This document shows positions 1 through 6,976 of a stretch of DNA of 14,536 nt, one piece after another. Position 1 is the stretch's first letter. Each line of letters begins with the position of its first letter. The position numbers and the translations under genes were made by a program. The notes under the pieces were generated by a model. It was not told the origin of the DNA. It worked only from the letters and a program-made list of their open reading frames with translations, and did no database searches. Source of the DNA: Spirochaetaceae bacterium (GTDB lineage: Bacteria > Spirochaetota > Spirochaetia > Treponematales > Breznakiellaceae); contig JAIRPH010000013.1 in assembly GCA_031257135.1 (NCBI GenBank), positions 1 to 14,536 of the forward strand, read 5' to 3'.

Positions 1-153
1 CCGGCTGTGCAGGACGCCATCGCCCGAAACAGCCGGCGATACGCGAAACGGCAGATTACGTTTTTTGCGTCTATTCCCGGAGTCGTCTGGATTTCCGCCG
101 AAAATAATCCAGCCCGGGCTGTATCGGAAATCCTGAAGAAGTTTCTGTGCTAA
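1..153 (+). CDS. miaA: tRNA dimethylallyltransferase, C-terminal end (partial)
   Basis: Frame 1 is open from the first base to a TAA at 151-153 and gives the last 50 residues of a protein whose start lies outside the window. The segment N-S-R-R-Y-A-K-R-Q-I-T-F-F, followed about nine residues later by a tryptophan, matches the conserved C-terminal region of MiaA, where the usual form is TRxYAKRQxTWFR. MiaA transfers a dimethylallyl group to A37 of tRNAs that read codons starting with U. The phenylalanine in place of the usual tryptophan after the threonine is a conservative change. The gene ends just before a hairpin and converges on the ankyrin gene. Only the tail is visible, so the call rests on this one motif, which is quite specific. 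Confidence 0.85.
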   Translation, partial: PAVQDAIARNSRRYAKRQITFFASIPGVVWISAENNPARAVSEILKKFLC

Positions 154-154
154 T

Positions 155-179
155 AAAAAAAGCCGGCGGATCGCCGGCT
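155..179 (-). terminator. Intrinsic terminator of the ankyrin lipoprotein gene
   Basis: A perfect 8-bp stem, AGCCGGCG (161-168) with CGCCGGCT (172-179), closes a 3-base loop. On the minus strand it starts 7 bases past the ankyrin stop codon and is followed by a run of Ts (the A-run at 155-161 on the plus strand). This is a textbook rho-independent terminator for the minus-strand gene. Read in the plus direction the hairpin is followed by TTGTGCGG, so it should work poorly for miaA unless the hairpin alone is enough. Confidence 0.88.
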
Positions 180-186
180 TGTGCGG

Positions 187-2970
187 TTACTGTAATACGG
201 TCACTACGTCTCGGCGTTTCCACCGTTCCGCGATGTCAACGGGGTTTTCGCCGGCAATGTTTTTGATGTTCTTGTTCGCGCCAAGTTCGATAAGCAGAGC
301 TACCGTATTGGAATTGCCGGTCTGCGCCGCGTGGTGCAGAATCGTATTTCCCGATTGATCCTGAGCGTTGATCACCGCGGCGGTAAAGAAGGATTTTACC
401 GCATCGCTACCCTTAGACAAAGCAATTCCCGCGGGGGTTTTTCCGTCCGCGGCGGTAGAGAATATATTCGCTCCCTTCTCGATGAGAAACTGAGCCATCT
501 CCCATGCGTTAGCATCAACCGCAGTCCGAAGGGGCGTGCGTCCTGCGGAGTCAACAGCGGCGACCCGTCCTCCCTGTTCGATAATAACTTTAGCCGTATC
601 TATGGACGCGCCGGATTGAATCGCAATGTGAAGGGGCGCGAATCCGTCATCGTCCGGCATGGCTACCCGATCTTTGGTGAGCAAAACCGCGACCATATTC
701 GGAGAAGTCTGCAAAGCGACGCGGAACGGCGTCATACCCAGAGAATTTTTGGCGTGAATCGACGCGCCCCAGCCTAAAAACAGTTTGACCATGTTTTCCT
801 GCCGGGCGTTAACCGCGATATGCAGTGGCGTATCTCCCCGGGAATTGCGGGTAAGCGGGTCCGCGCCCTTTGCGACCAACCGCTCGACCGTCGAAGGATA
901 GCCCGCAATAACCGCTTCCATAACCGGCGTATTTCCCTCGGCGTCCCGGACTTCCAAATCGGCTTTGCGGTTAATGAGAATTCCCTCGATCTCGGTCATT
1001 CCGAGACGTACCGCATCGTGGAGAGGAGTTTTCCCGTTAAGGGCGTGAGCGTTCACGTCTATGCCCATAGCGATAAGTTCTTCCGCGGCTTTCGGAGCGT
1101 TCCACTTGACCGCGGCATGAAGGCAGGAATTTCCCAGAATATCCCGGGCGGCAATCGACGCGCCTTGACCTTTTAAGGTTCGTATCGTAGTGGAAGAGTT
1201 ATTCTTAACCGCCGAGAACATCGGAGTTTCTCCGGTTGCGTTGGCGGCTTCTACTTGGGCGCCTTTGTCTACGATAAGCGGAATATGCTGATCCATCTTC
1301 CATTGCGCCGCGTAGTGAAGGACGGTATTTCCCAATCCGTCCCGGGCTTTAAGGGTTCCGCTGGTGAGCATCCACTCCCGCACATTGCCGGGCGAATAAA
1401 ACGCCTGATACAGCGGGCTTTCGCCTTTCGAGTTAGGCGCGAAAATATCCGCCCCTTTGGAAAGCAGAAGCGCGCCGACCGCGGAATTATTCTGCCTGAC
1501 CGCAAGATGAAGACTGGTATCGCCTTCTTTATTCCGGGCGTTTACCATCGCTTTACGGTCAAGAATCATCTCTACTACCTTAATATCTCCCTGCTTGTCT
1601 ATGGTGATATGCAAAAGAGTATTGCCGCTACTGTCGTTTTGAAGAACCGTTCCGCTGGTGATCAGAGAGGGCAGTAAGTTGGGGCGTTCCTTCAGCGCCT
1701 TTTCATAGGGCGTGATCTTGTCGTTGTCTACGGAGAAAATATCGGATTTATACTCCAGCAGGAGCGGAATATAGTTAACCCGGGGATCTCCGGTTCCAAG
1801 CTCGACGGCTAAGTGAAGCGGAGTTTTTCCTTCAGTATTACGGACCGAAACATCCGCTTTTCCCTCGACGCCGCCGTTGAGAATAGTCCGGGCTATATCC
1901 AGACTGCGGTTTAACCGGATAGCCGCGTGCAGAGGGGCGTCGCCGTGTTCGTCCCGCAAGTTGGGATTCGCGCCGTTGTTGAGAAACAGAACGAGGGCTT
2001 CCTTATGGGTATGCGCCGGAACCGCGATGTGGAGGACCGAATTGCCTTTTGCGTCCTGAGCGTTGACGTCGGCTTTTGCATCGACCAAGAGCTTCATGGC
2101 TTTTACGTTTCCTGATCGGGCGGCTTCATGGAGGGGCGTGGTTCCCGCGCCGTTTTTGAGATTAACGTCGGCTTTTCGTTCAATCAAGAATTCGATGAGT
2201 CCCGTATAGCCTCTTGCGGCGGCGAAATGAAGGGGCGTAACGCCGTCGGATGCCCGGAGATTATAATTTGCGGTCCGCACGGCCGGCGCGAAATAATTGA
2301 AAATAGGGCTTTTCGAGACGGCTCCGGCTAAGATCAAGGTTTCCGCGGATTCTATATGAACCTTTGATTCAGGGTACGCGAGGGCAAGGTCCAAAAGATT
2401 GCGCCCCGCCGAATCCGTAGCCTTCAGCGTATCCGGGGCGATCATGGCGTCCAGCAGGTCGCCGGATGTCCCCACCGCGGTTAAGGCGGGACTGGTACCG
2501 CCCGGCATGGCGTGATGAATGTCCGCGCCTCCGGCGACGATGACCTTAGCGGTAGGCGCGTCCTTCTTTGCCGCGCTGATTCCCAGGGGGGTTCTTCCTT
2601 TATTGTCCACCGGGTCTATTTCCGCGCCCATAAATATGAAGAATTTCGCCAATTCCGGGTCTTGGATTTCCGCGGCCATGTGGAGCGGAGTTCTTCCCTG
2701 TTTATCGGTGGCGTGAACATTCACTTTGCCGAGGAAAAATTCCCTCGCTTTACCGCTTTCGCCTCGTTCAAGGATGGACCAGACGTCATCTTCGGTTCCC
2801 TCTGACTCATCTTCCGTCTGAGCCGTTTGAACGCCTGCGTCCGCCTTCTGATTAGTTTTTTCCGCCTTATCCGGGGGCGAGGAGCGGGGATTATTCGCGC
2901 ACCCTGACAGGACTAGAAAAAATATACCGATTCCGAAGAAAATGTGCTTCCAATAATTATGATATTTCAT
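187..2970 (-). CDS. Ankyrin-repeat lipoprotein, 927 residues, about 25 repeats
   Basis: The N-terminus has lysines, a hydrophobic core (about residues 10-22) and the lipobox L-S-G-C with Cys24, so it is predicted to be exported and lipid-anchored. A polar, acidic linker rich in Asp, Glu, Lys and Gln follows (about 25-62). From about residue 88 to the end I count roughly 25 ankyrin units by the motif D-x-x-G-x-T-P-L-H-x-A, for example near residues 90, 123, 242, 275, 308, 341, 379, 447, 480, 545, 612, 644, 676, 709, 775, 808 and 872. Several units are shortened, and a larger 50-residue module recurs five times (see the repeat entry). Ankyrin stacks bind proteins; no catalytic domain is visible. 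It may correspond to the large ankyrin protein TP_0835 of T. pallidum, but I cannot check that here. The start is set by the signal peptide; the ribosome site (AGG one base before ATG) is poor. The gene is monocistronic, convergent with miaA and divergent from the tRNA gene. The partner is unknown. Confidence 0.93.
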   Translation of the reverse strand: MKYHNYWKHIFFGIGIFFLVLSGCANNPRSSPPDKAEKTNQKADAGVQTAQTEDESEGTEDDVWSILERGESGKAREFFLGKVNVHATDKQGRTPLHMAAEIQDPELAKFFIFMGAEIDPVDNKGRTPLGISAAKKDAPTAKVIVAGGADIHHAMPGGTSPALTAVGTSGDLLDAMIAPDTLKATDSAGRNLLDLALAYPESKVHIESAETLILAGAVSKSPIFNYFAPAVRTANYNLRASDGVTPLHFAAARGYTGLIEFLIERKADVNLKNGAGTTPLHEAARSGNVKAMKLLVDAKADVNAQDAKGNSVLHIAVPAHTHKEALVLFLNNGANPNLRDEHGDAPLHAAIRLNRSLDIARTILNGGVEGKADVSVRNTEGKTPLHLAVELGTGDPRVNYIPLLLEYKSDIFSVDNDKITPYEKALKERPNLLPSLITSGTVLQNDSSGNTLLHITIDKQGDIKVVEMILDRKAMVNARNKEGDTSLHLAVRQNNSAVGALLLSKGADIFAPNSKGESPLYQAFYSPGNVREWMLTSGTLKARDGLGNTVLHYAAQWKMDQHIPLIVDKGAQVEAANATGETPMFSAVKNNSSTTIRTLKGQGASIAARDILGNSCLHAAVKWNAPKAAEELIAMGIDVNAHALNGKTPLHDAVRLGMTEIEGILINRKADLEVRDAEGNTPVMEAVIAGYPSTVERLVAKGADPLTRNSRGDTPLHIAVNARQENMVKLFLGWGASIHAKNSLGMTPFRVALQTSPNMVAVLLTKDRVAMPDDDGFAPLHIAIQSGASIDTAKVIIEQGGRVAAVDSAGRTPLRTAVDANAWEMAQFLIEKGANIFSTAADGKTPAGIALSKGSDAVKSFFTAAVINAQDQSGNTILHHAAQTGNSNTVALLIELGANKNIKNIAGENPVDIAERWKRRDVVTVLQ
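322..2526 (-). repeat. Five copies of a 50-residue higher-order module within the ankyrin array
   Basis: Residues 149-198, 409-458, 507-556, 736-785 and 834-883 of the ankyrin protein align without gaps over 50 residues. Each begins A/S-x-I-F/H and has a TP or SP at about position 11-13. It then runs through a shortened unit (LL-x-S-G-T-L-style, with no full second helix) and ends in D-x-x-G-N-T-x-L-H-x-A-x-Q or a close variant. Copies 2 to 3 and 4 to 5 are each exactly 98 residues apart. The matching DNA lies at 2377-2526, 1597-1746, 1303-1452, 616-765 and 322-471. Copy 1 is the most diverged. This suggests duplication of multi-repeat blocks, or a structural joint placed at regular intervals. 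Confidence 0.7.
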
Positions 2971-2996
2971 ACCTACTTATCGGCAAAAAGGGGAAT

Positions 2997-3002
2997 TTTA
3001 TA
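2997..3002 (-). promoter_or_regulatory. Possible -10 element of the ankyrin gene
   Basis: On the minus strand a TATAAA (within GTTATAAAATT) lies 26 bases before the ATG, which would put the transcript start about 20 bases before the gene. There is no good -35 at 16 to 18 bases; a run of seven Ts sits there instead and could act as an A/T-rich UP-like region. The call rests on the -10 and its position only. Confidence 0.35.
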
Positions 3003-3047
3003 ACCTTGTCTCGGCACAAAAAAATGATAAATTTTTGTATTCTCCTG

Positions 3048-3076
3048 TTGACATTCCTGCGGTATTTTTATATATT
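3048..3076 (+). promoter_or_regulatory. Sigma-70-type promoter of the tRNA-Leu gene
   Basis: A perfect -35 TTGACA (3048-3053) and a good -10 TATATT (3071-3076) are separated by exactly 17 bases. The predicted start, near 3083, gives only a few bases of leader before the mature tRNA end at 3087. This is the strongest promoter visible in the window. As no convincing terminator lies between the tRNA and potB, some transcription could continue into the importer operon. Confidence 0.8.
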
Positions 3077-3086
3077 AAATATATCT

Positions 3087-3168
3087 GCGACGATGGTGGA
3101 ACCGGTAGACACGCCAGCTTGAGGTGCTGGTGCCGCGAGGCATGGAAGTTCAAGTCTTCTTCGTCGCA
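3087..3168 (+). tRNA. tRNA-Leu, anticodon GAG
   Basis: The 7-bp acceptor stem pairs GCGACGA (3087-3093) with TCGTCGC (3161-3167), with A3168 as the discriminator base. The anticodon stem CCAGC (3114-3118) pairs with GCTGG (3126-3130) around the loop TTGAGGT, so the anticodon is GAG (3121-3123), reading CUC and CUU. A long variable arm with stem TGCC/GGCA (3131-3142) marks it as class II, as expected for leucine. The T arm is GGAAG-TTCAAGT-CTTCT, with one G-T pair. The D arm holds GGTAGAC. No CCA is encoded after the discriminator, so the tail must be added by CCA-adding enzyme. Confidence 0.95.
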
Positions 3169-3201
3169 TCTTTTATAACCGCTTTACCGCGCCGGAAGGT
3201 C

Positions 3202-3230
3202 TTGACAAAGAACAGCCTATTTCATAGGGT
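3202..3230 (+). promoter_or_regulatory. Possible promoter of the importer operon
   Basis: A perfect -35 TTGACA (3202-3207) lies in the 68-base gap between the tRNA gene and potB. At 17 bases the -10 candidate is TAGGGT (3225-3230), only 3 of 6 matches. The better hexamer TATGAT (3231-3236) is 23 bases away, which is too far. If the 17-base pair is real, the transcript would start almost at the ATG (3237). The alternative is read-through from the strong tRNA promoter upstream. Confidence 0.3.
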
Positions 3231-3236
3231 TATGAT

Positions 3237-4061
3237 ATGAACAAGAAATGGATGTACTTGCTTCTGCTTCCGGGTTTTTTGCTGGTATTCGTATTTTTGG
3301 CGGTTCCTTTGTTTTTCAGCATGACTCCTGCGTTTTTTCCTGACGGCGTTTTTTCGCTGAACCTATACCGTATCTTTTTTACCGATGCTTTTTATCTTCA
3401 GATATTTTGGCGTACCATTAAAATAGCTTTGATTACTTCTTGTATATGTATGCTGACAGGCGTGCCGGCGGCGTATTTTATTTCCCGAAAGAAGAAAAGC
3501 ATCCGTACCGTGTTGATTGCCTGTACCGCTTTTCCTCTGCTGACGAATTCGGTAGTGCGCGCGTTTGCGTGGATTACGATTTTAGGAAAAAACGGCGTTA
3601 TAAACGCTGTTCTACGCGGTTTAGGCGCGAAAGAGCCTCTTCAAATGCTTTATACCGAGTCCGCGGTTATAGCGGGAAGCGTGTATCTTTTTCTGCCGGT
3701 TATGATTGCGTCTTTGACCGGCGTGATGGAACACATCGACGATGAACTTTTAGAAGCCGCGGAAAGTCTCGGCGCAAGCCAGAGTTCCGCGTTTTTCAAG
3801 GTAGCGGTTCCGCTGTGTATTCCCGGGCTTTTAGTCGGGAGCGTTATGGTGTTTACCGGAACTGCGTCGGCATATACGACGCCTCAGCTTTTGGGGGGCA
3901 ATAAAAATATGGTGATGGTGACCCTGATTTATCAGCAGGCGATAACGCTGGGAAACTGGGGCAACGCGTCGGCTATTGCCGCGCTCATGGCGGCGATGTC
4001 TGCCGGGATCATCGCGCTGATGAACCGGCTTGCTCTTCCGTTTAACCGGAAAGGAGTTTGA
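3237..4061 (+). CDS. potB: ABC transporter permease, polyamine-type (PotB-like)
   Basis: This is a 274-residue inner-membrane protein with about six hydrophobic segments (for example about 7-29, 60-82, 92-115, 142-163, 192-212 and 240-264). The cytoplasmic loop E-A-A-E-S-L-G-A (173-180) carries the EAA---G motif that docks the permease onto the ATPase, followed by F-F-K-V-A-V-P. Length and motif fit the first permease of spermidine/putrescine importers. It is the first gene of the operon; an AGGG at 3226-3229 is a weak ribosome site. The stop is followed by potC after 9 bases. Permease sequences alone do not fix the substrate: related permeases serve iron, thiamine, phosphonate or opine importers. 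The polyamine assignment comes from the full gene set and overall resemblance. Confidence 0.85.
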   Translation: MNKKWMYLLLLPGFLLVFVFLAVPLFFSMTPAFFPDGVFSLNLYRIFFTDAFYLQIFWRTIKIALITSCICMLTGVPAAYFISRKKKSIRTVLIACTAFPLLTNSVVRAFAWITILGKNGVINAVLRGLGAKEPLQMLYTESAVIAGSVYLFLPVMIASLTGVMEHIDDELLEAAESLGASQSSAFFKVAVPLCIPGLLVGSVMVFTGTASAYTTPQLLGGNKNMVMVTLIYQQAITLGNWGNASAIAALMAAMSAGIIALMNRLALPFNRKGV

Positions 4062-4070
4062 TATACGGCG

Positions 4071-4865
4071 ATGAAACGGAAACATACGGGACTGCTGATA
4101 GTATCGCTGGCGGTATACGGATTTTTATTTGTGCCTCTGTTTATTGTGGCGGCGACTTCGGTTACTTCCGCTTCTTATGTATCTTTTCCTCCTGTCGGCT
4201 TCAGCCTCAAATGGTACGGAAAAGTATTCGCAAGCCGCAGTTTCATGCAGTCTCTGTGGCTGAGTACGCGGATATCCCTTTACGCCACGCTTATCGCGCT
4301 TATCGCCGGCATCCCCGGCGCGTATACCTTGAGCCGGTGCGAGTTTCCGGGGAAACGACTGTTGAAAAACTTTTTCTTTGCGCCTAATATCATTCCTCAA
4401 ATTGTAATGGGCTTTTCTCTGTTTCAGTTTATCATTCTCAAGCTGAGATTGCCGGTAACGGTAAGTCTTTTGGTCGGGCTTACCGTTGCAATCAGCACGT
4501 ATATTCTGCGGGGAGTAGGTTCGAGCATCGAGAGTTTAGACTACGCGATTGAAGAAGCCGCGATGAGTTTGGGTCTCAACCGGGTACAGACCTTTTTCAA
4601 AGTAGTTCTGCCGAATATTACGTCAGGTATTTTATCCGCTTTTTTGCTTGCTTTTATCAGCGCGTTCAACAACGTTCCGGTAACTATTTTTCTTTCCGGT
4701 CCCGGCGTCGTCACTCTGCCGGTAACGATGATGAATTACATGGAATACAATTACGATCCTGCGGTTTCGGCTCTGTCGGTAATGCTTATGATTATGTCTT
4801 TGGCGATTATGCTTATCAGCGAACGCCTGTTGCATATCAGCGGCGCGGCGGGCATGGAGGAATAA
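4071..4865 (+). CDS. potC: ABC transporter permease, polyamine-type (PotC-like)
   Basis: This 264-residue membrane protein is the second permease of the importer. It has about six hydrophobic segments (about 8-29, 62-86, 101-125, 129-149, 183-205 and 232-252) and the EAA loop E-E-A-A-M-S-L-G-L (161-169), followed by F-F-K-V-V-L-P. The segment F-I-S-A-F-N-N-V-P-V-T-I-F-L (195-208) resembles the PotC form in which a similar stretch follows the EAA loop. The start is fixed by the in-frame stop at 4059-4061, since ATG 4071 is the first start codon after it. The nearest good ribosome site (AAGGAG, 4051-4056) is 14 bases away and lies inside potB, so translation is probably coupled to potB. PotB and PotC would form a heterodimer in the inner membrane. 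Confidence 0.87.
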   Translation: MKRKHTGLLIVSLAVYGFLFVPLFIVAATSVTSASYVSFPPVGFSLKWYGKVFASRSFMQSLWLSTRISLYATLIALIAGIPGAYTLSRCEFPGKRLLKNFFFAPNIIPQIVMGFSLFQFIILKLRLPVTVSLLVGLTVAISTYILRGVGSSIESLDYAIEEAAMSLGLNRVQTFFKVVLPNITSGILSAFLLAFISAFNNVPVTIFLSGPGVVTLPVTMMNYMEYNYDPAVSALSVMLMIMSLAIMLISERLLHISGAAGMEE

Positions 4866-4867
4866 CG

Positions 4868-5911
4868 ATGGCTTTACTGTCCCTTAAAGACGTGGATGTT
4901 TCCTACGATAATAACGCGAAGGTACTGCAAAAGATGTGTATAGACATCGAAGAAGGCAATTTAGTATCTTTTCTCGGACCCAGCGGATGCGGAAAAACTA
5001 CAGCCCTCAGAGTTATCGCCGGATTTATTCAGCCCAGCGCGGGATCGGTCATGTTCGATAATCAGGATTACACTCGGATTCCGGTACACAAACGCAATTT
5101 CGGCGTAGTGTTTCAAAGCTACGCGCTTTTCCCGCACTTGACGGTATTCGACAACGTTGCGTTCGGTTTACGGGCGAAACGCATGGGAACCAAAGAAGCA
5201 ATCAAAACGCAGGTAGAAACAATGCTGGAAGCCGTTGACTTAGGCGATCTTGCAAAGCGGTATCCGAAAGAGCTTTCCGGCGGACAGCGGCAGAGAGTCG
5301 CCATCGCCAGAGCGCTTGCGGTAAAGCCTCGTCTGCTCCTGCTTGATGAACCTTTGAGCAACTTAGACGCGAAACTTCGTCTCAAAATGCGGGTGGAAAT
5401 CCGGCGTCTGCAAATGCGTTCGGGAATCACTACGATATTTGTCACTCATGATCAGGAAGAGTGTTTTTCTATTTCAGATCGGGTAGCGATTATGAACAAA
5501 GGCGTCATGGAACAGTATGACAGTCCTGAAAAAATCTACGCTCATCCGGCAACTGAATTCGCCGCGCGGTTCGTCGGCTTTGAAAATTTTTTTGACGCTG
5601 TCCCGCAGGGAAACGGTCTATGGCATACCGCGGCGGGTACGATGCGTATCGCCGCAGAACCGGTAAACAAAGAGAAACCGGTAAAAGCCGCAATCCGTCC
5701 GGGAGATATTCTCATTGATACGGCTAAAACCGCGGCGGAAAATACGGTTGACGGAATAGTTTTAGTACGCACCTATATAGGTCAGTATTATCAGTACAGA
5801 GCGGATACGCCCTTGGGCGAGCTGACGGTAAACGGCAATAGAGATACTGTTTTTAACGAACAGGATCGGATACGGTTGCATTTTTCCCCGGAACATATTA
5901 TACTTATATAA
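4868..5911 (+). CDS. potA: ABC transporter ATP-binding protein, polyamine-type (PotA-like)
   Basis: This 347-residue ATPase powers the importer. All nucleotide-binding motifs are intact: Walker A G-P-S-G-C-G-K-T-T (37-45), Q-loop Gln83, signature L-S-G-G-Q-R-Q-R (136-143), Walker B L-L-L-L-D-E-P (157-162) with catalytic Glu161, and H-loop His194. The C-terminal third (about 235-347) fits the TOBE-type regulatory domain of the MalK/PotA/FbpC group. The gene starts 2 bases after the potC stop with a good GGAGG at 4856-4860. ATPases of this group are alike across spermidine, iron, sulphate and sugar importers, so the substrate comes from context. The order B-C-A-D differs from the common A-B-C-D order. 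Confidence 0.88.
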   Translation: MALLSLKDVDVSYDNNAKVLQKMCIDIEEGNLVSFLGPSGCGKTTALRVIAGFIQPSAGSVMFDNQDYTRIPVHKRNFGVVFQSYALFPHLTVFDNVAFGLRAKRMGTKEAIKTQVETMLEAVDLGDLAKRYPKELSGGQRQRVAIARALAVKPRLLLLDEPLSNLDAKLRLKMRVEIRRLQMRSGITTIFVTHDQEECFSISDRVAIMNKGVMEQYDSPEKIYAHPATEFAARFVGFENFFDAVPQGNGLWHTAAGTMRIAAEPVNKEKPVKAAIRPGDILIDTAKTAAENTVDGIVLVRTYIGQYYQYRADTPLGELTVNGNRDTVFNEQDRIRLHFSPEHIILI

Positions 5912-5926
5912 GTTAAGGAGATAATT

Positions 5927-6967
5927 ATGAAGAAATTATGGTTTTTGACGGCGCTGAGTGTTGTAGCGGTAGCTGGCATATTCGCCGGCGGACGCAAGCA
6001 GGAACAGCAGACCCTCACGATTTCAGGCTTTGCGATTGCGGAGGATGCGGTGTGGGAGTACATTATCGCGCCTTTTGAAAAGCAGTATAACTGCAAAGTG
6101 GTTTTTGAATCCGGCAATAACGCGGAACGTCTCACTAAGGTAAGCAATAATCCGAATACCGAAGTGGATATAATCTATCTTGCCCAGTCGGCGGCGCAGG
6201 ATGGTTTTAAGTCCGGGCTGTTTGAAAAGGTGGACTACGCCAAAATTCCCAACGCGGCGTTTATAAACCAAGCGGCCCGTTTTTTGATCGATCAAGGTCA
6301 AGGTCCCGCGTATACTTGGAACCGGCTCGGTATTATCTATAATCCCGATGCCGTAAACGCGCCTATAACCTCTTTCGCTGATTTGTGGCGGGAAGATTTG
6401 CAGGGCAAAATCACGATTCCTGACATCACCACTACTTTCGGACCTGCTATGGTGATTATCGCCGCAAAGCAGAGCGGCGCGGATTATGCCGCCGATCAAG
6501 GAGAGGCGGCTTTTCAGGCTTTATCCGCGCTGAAACCGAATCTCGTCAAAACCTATACCAGATCGTCGGATCTCAAAAACTTGTTCGTAGGCGGAGAAAT
6601 TGTTGCGGCCGTAGCCGCGGAATTCGCCTACAATACGCTGAACGGTATTGACGTCAAAACCGAATTTGTAAATCCTTCAGAAGGGCCGTATCTCAATTTC
6701 AATACGTTGAATATTATCAAAAATTCAAAAGAAAAAGAACTTGCTTACGCGTACCTTAACTACATCCTTTCCGAAGAGGTTCAGCGGATTGCCGCGGAAC
6801 ACGGCATCGACGCGCCGATTAATACGCAAGTACGGCTTACGCCGAATATGCCCGCCGCCTTTACTACCGCGGAAACCGCAAAAAACGCAAACAGCGTTGA
6901 TTTCGCCGCAGTGAACCCGCTACTGCCGGCATGGGTTGACCGCTGGAACCGGACGCTGAATCAGTAA
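5927..6967 (+). CDS. potD: Periplasmic binding protein of the polyamine-type importer (PotD-like)
   Basis: This 346-residue protein has an N-terminal signal (lysines at 2-3, hydrophobic core about 4-20) and a mature part that reads as a two-lobed solute-binding protein: F-E-K-Q-Y-N-C-K-V-V-F-E-S-G-N-N-A-E-R-L near the start, Y-T-W-N-R-L-G-I-I-Y-N-P-D in the middle (like the Y-x-W-G-T-x-G-I-x-Y-N of PotD proteins), and a C-terminal helix region containing W-V-D-R-W-N-R. It is preceded by the best ribosome site of the operon, AAGGAG (5915-5920) six bases before ATG, suiting a protein needed in excess. There is no cysteine at the signal end: the sequence is I-F-A-G-G-R, so a soluble periplasmic form is predicted, or a changed lipobox. 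Substrate is inferred as spermidine/putrescine; another small cation or organic solute is possible. Confidence 0.78.
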   Translation: MKKLWFLTALSVVAVAGIFAGGRKQEQQTLTISGFAIAEDAVWEYIIAPFEKQYNCKVVFESGNNAERLTKVSNNPNTEVDIIYLAQSAAQDGFKSGLFEKVDYAKIPNAAFINQAARFLIDQGQGPAYTWNRLGIIYNPDAVNAPITSFADLWREDLQGKITIPDITTTFGPAMVIIAAKQSGADYAADQGEAAFQALSALKPNLVKTYTRSSDLKNLFVGGEIVAAVAAEFAYNTLNGIDVKTEFVNPSEGPYLNFNTLNIIKNSKEKELAYAYLNYILSEEVQRIAAEHGIDAPINTQVRLTPNMPAAFTTAETAKNANSVDFAAVNPLLPAWVDRWNRTLNQ

Positions 6968-6976
6968 AAGGGCTGT

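Noticed and set aside
331..2805. Many plus-strand open frames opposite the ankyrin gene
   Set aside because: They lie fully inside a strongly supported coding gene, show no domain, and arise from the codon pattern of repeated ankyrin units on the other strand.
187..2970. Repeated motifs of the ankyrin gene as DNA-level tandem repeats or a CRISPR-like array
   Set aside because: The periodicity is at the protein level with diverged DNA, and there are no identical repeats with unique spacers.
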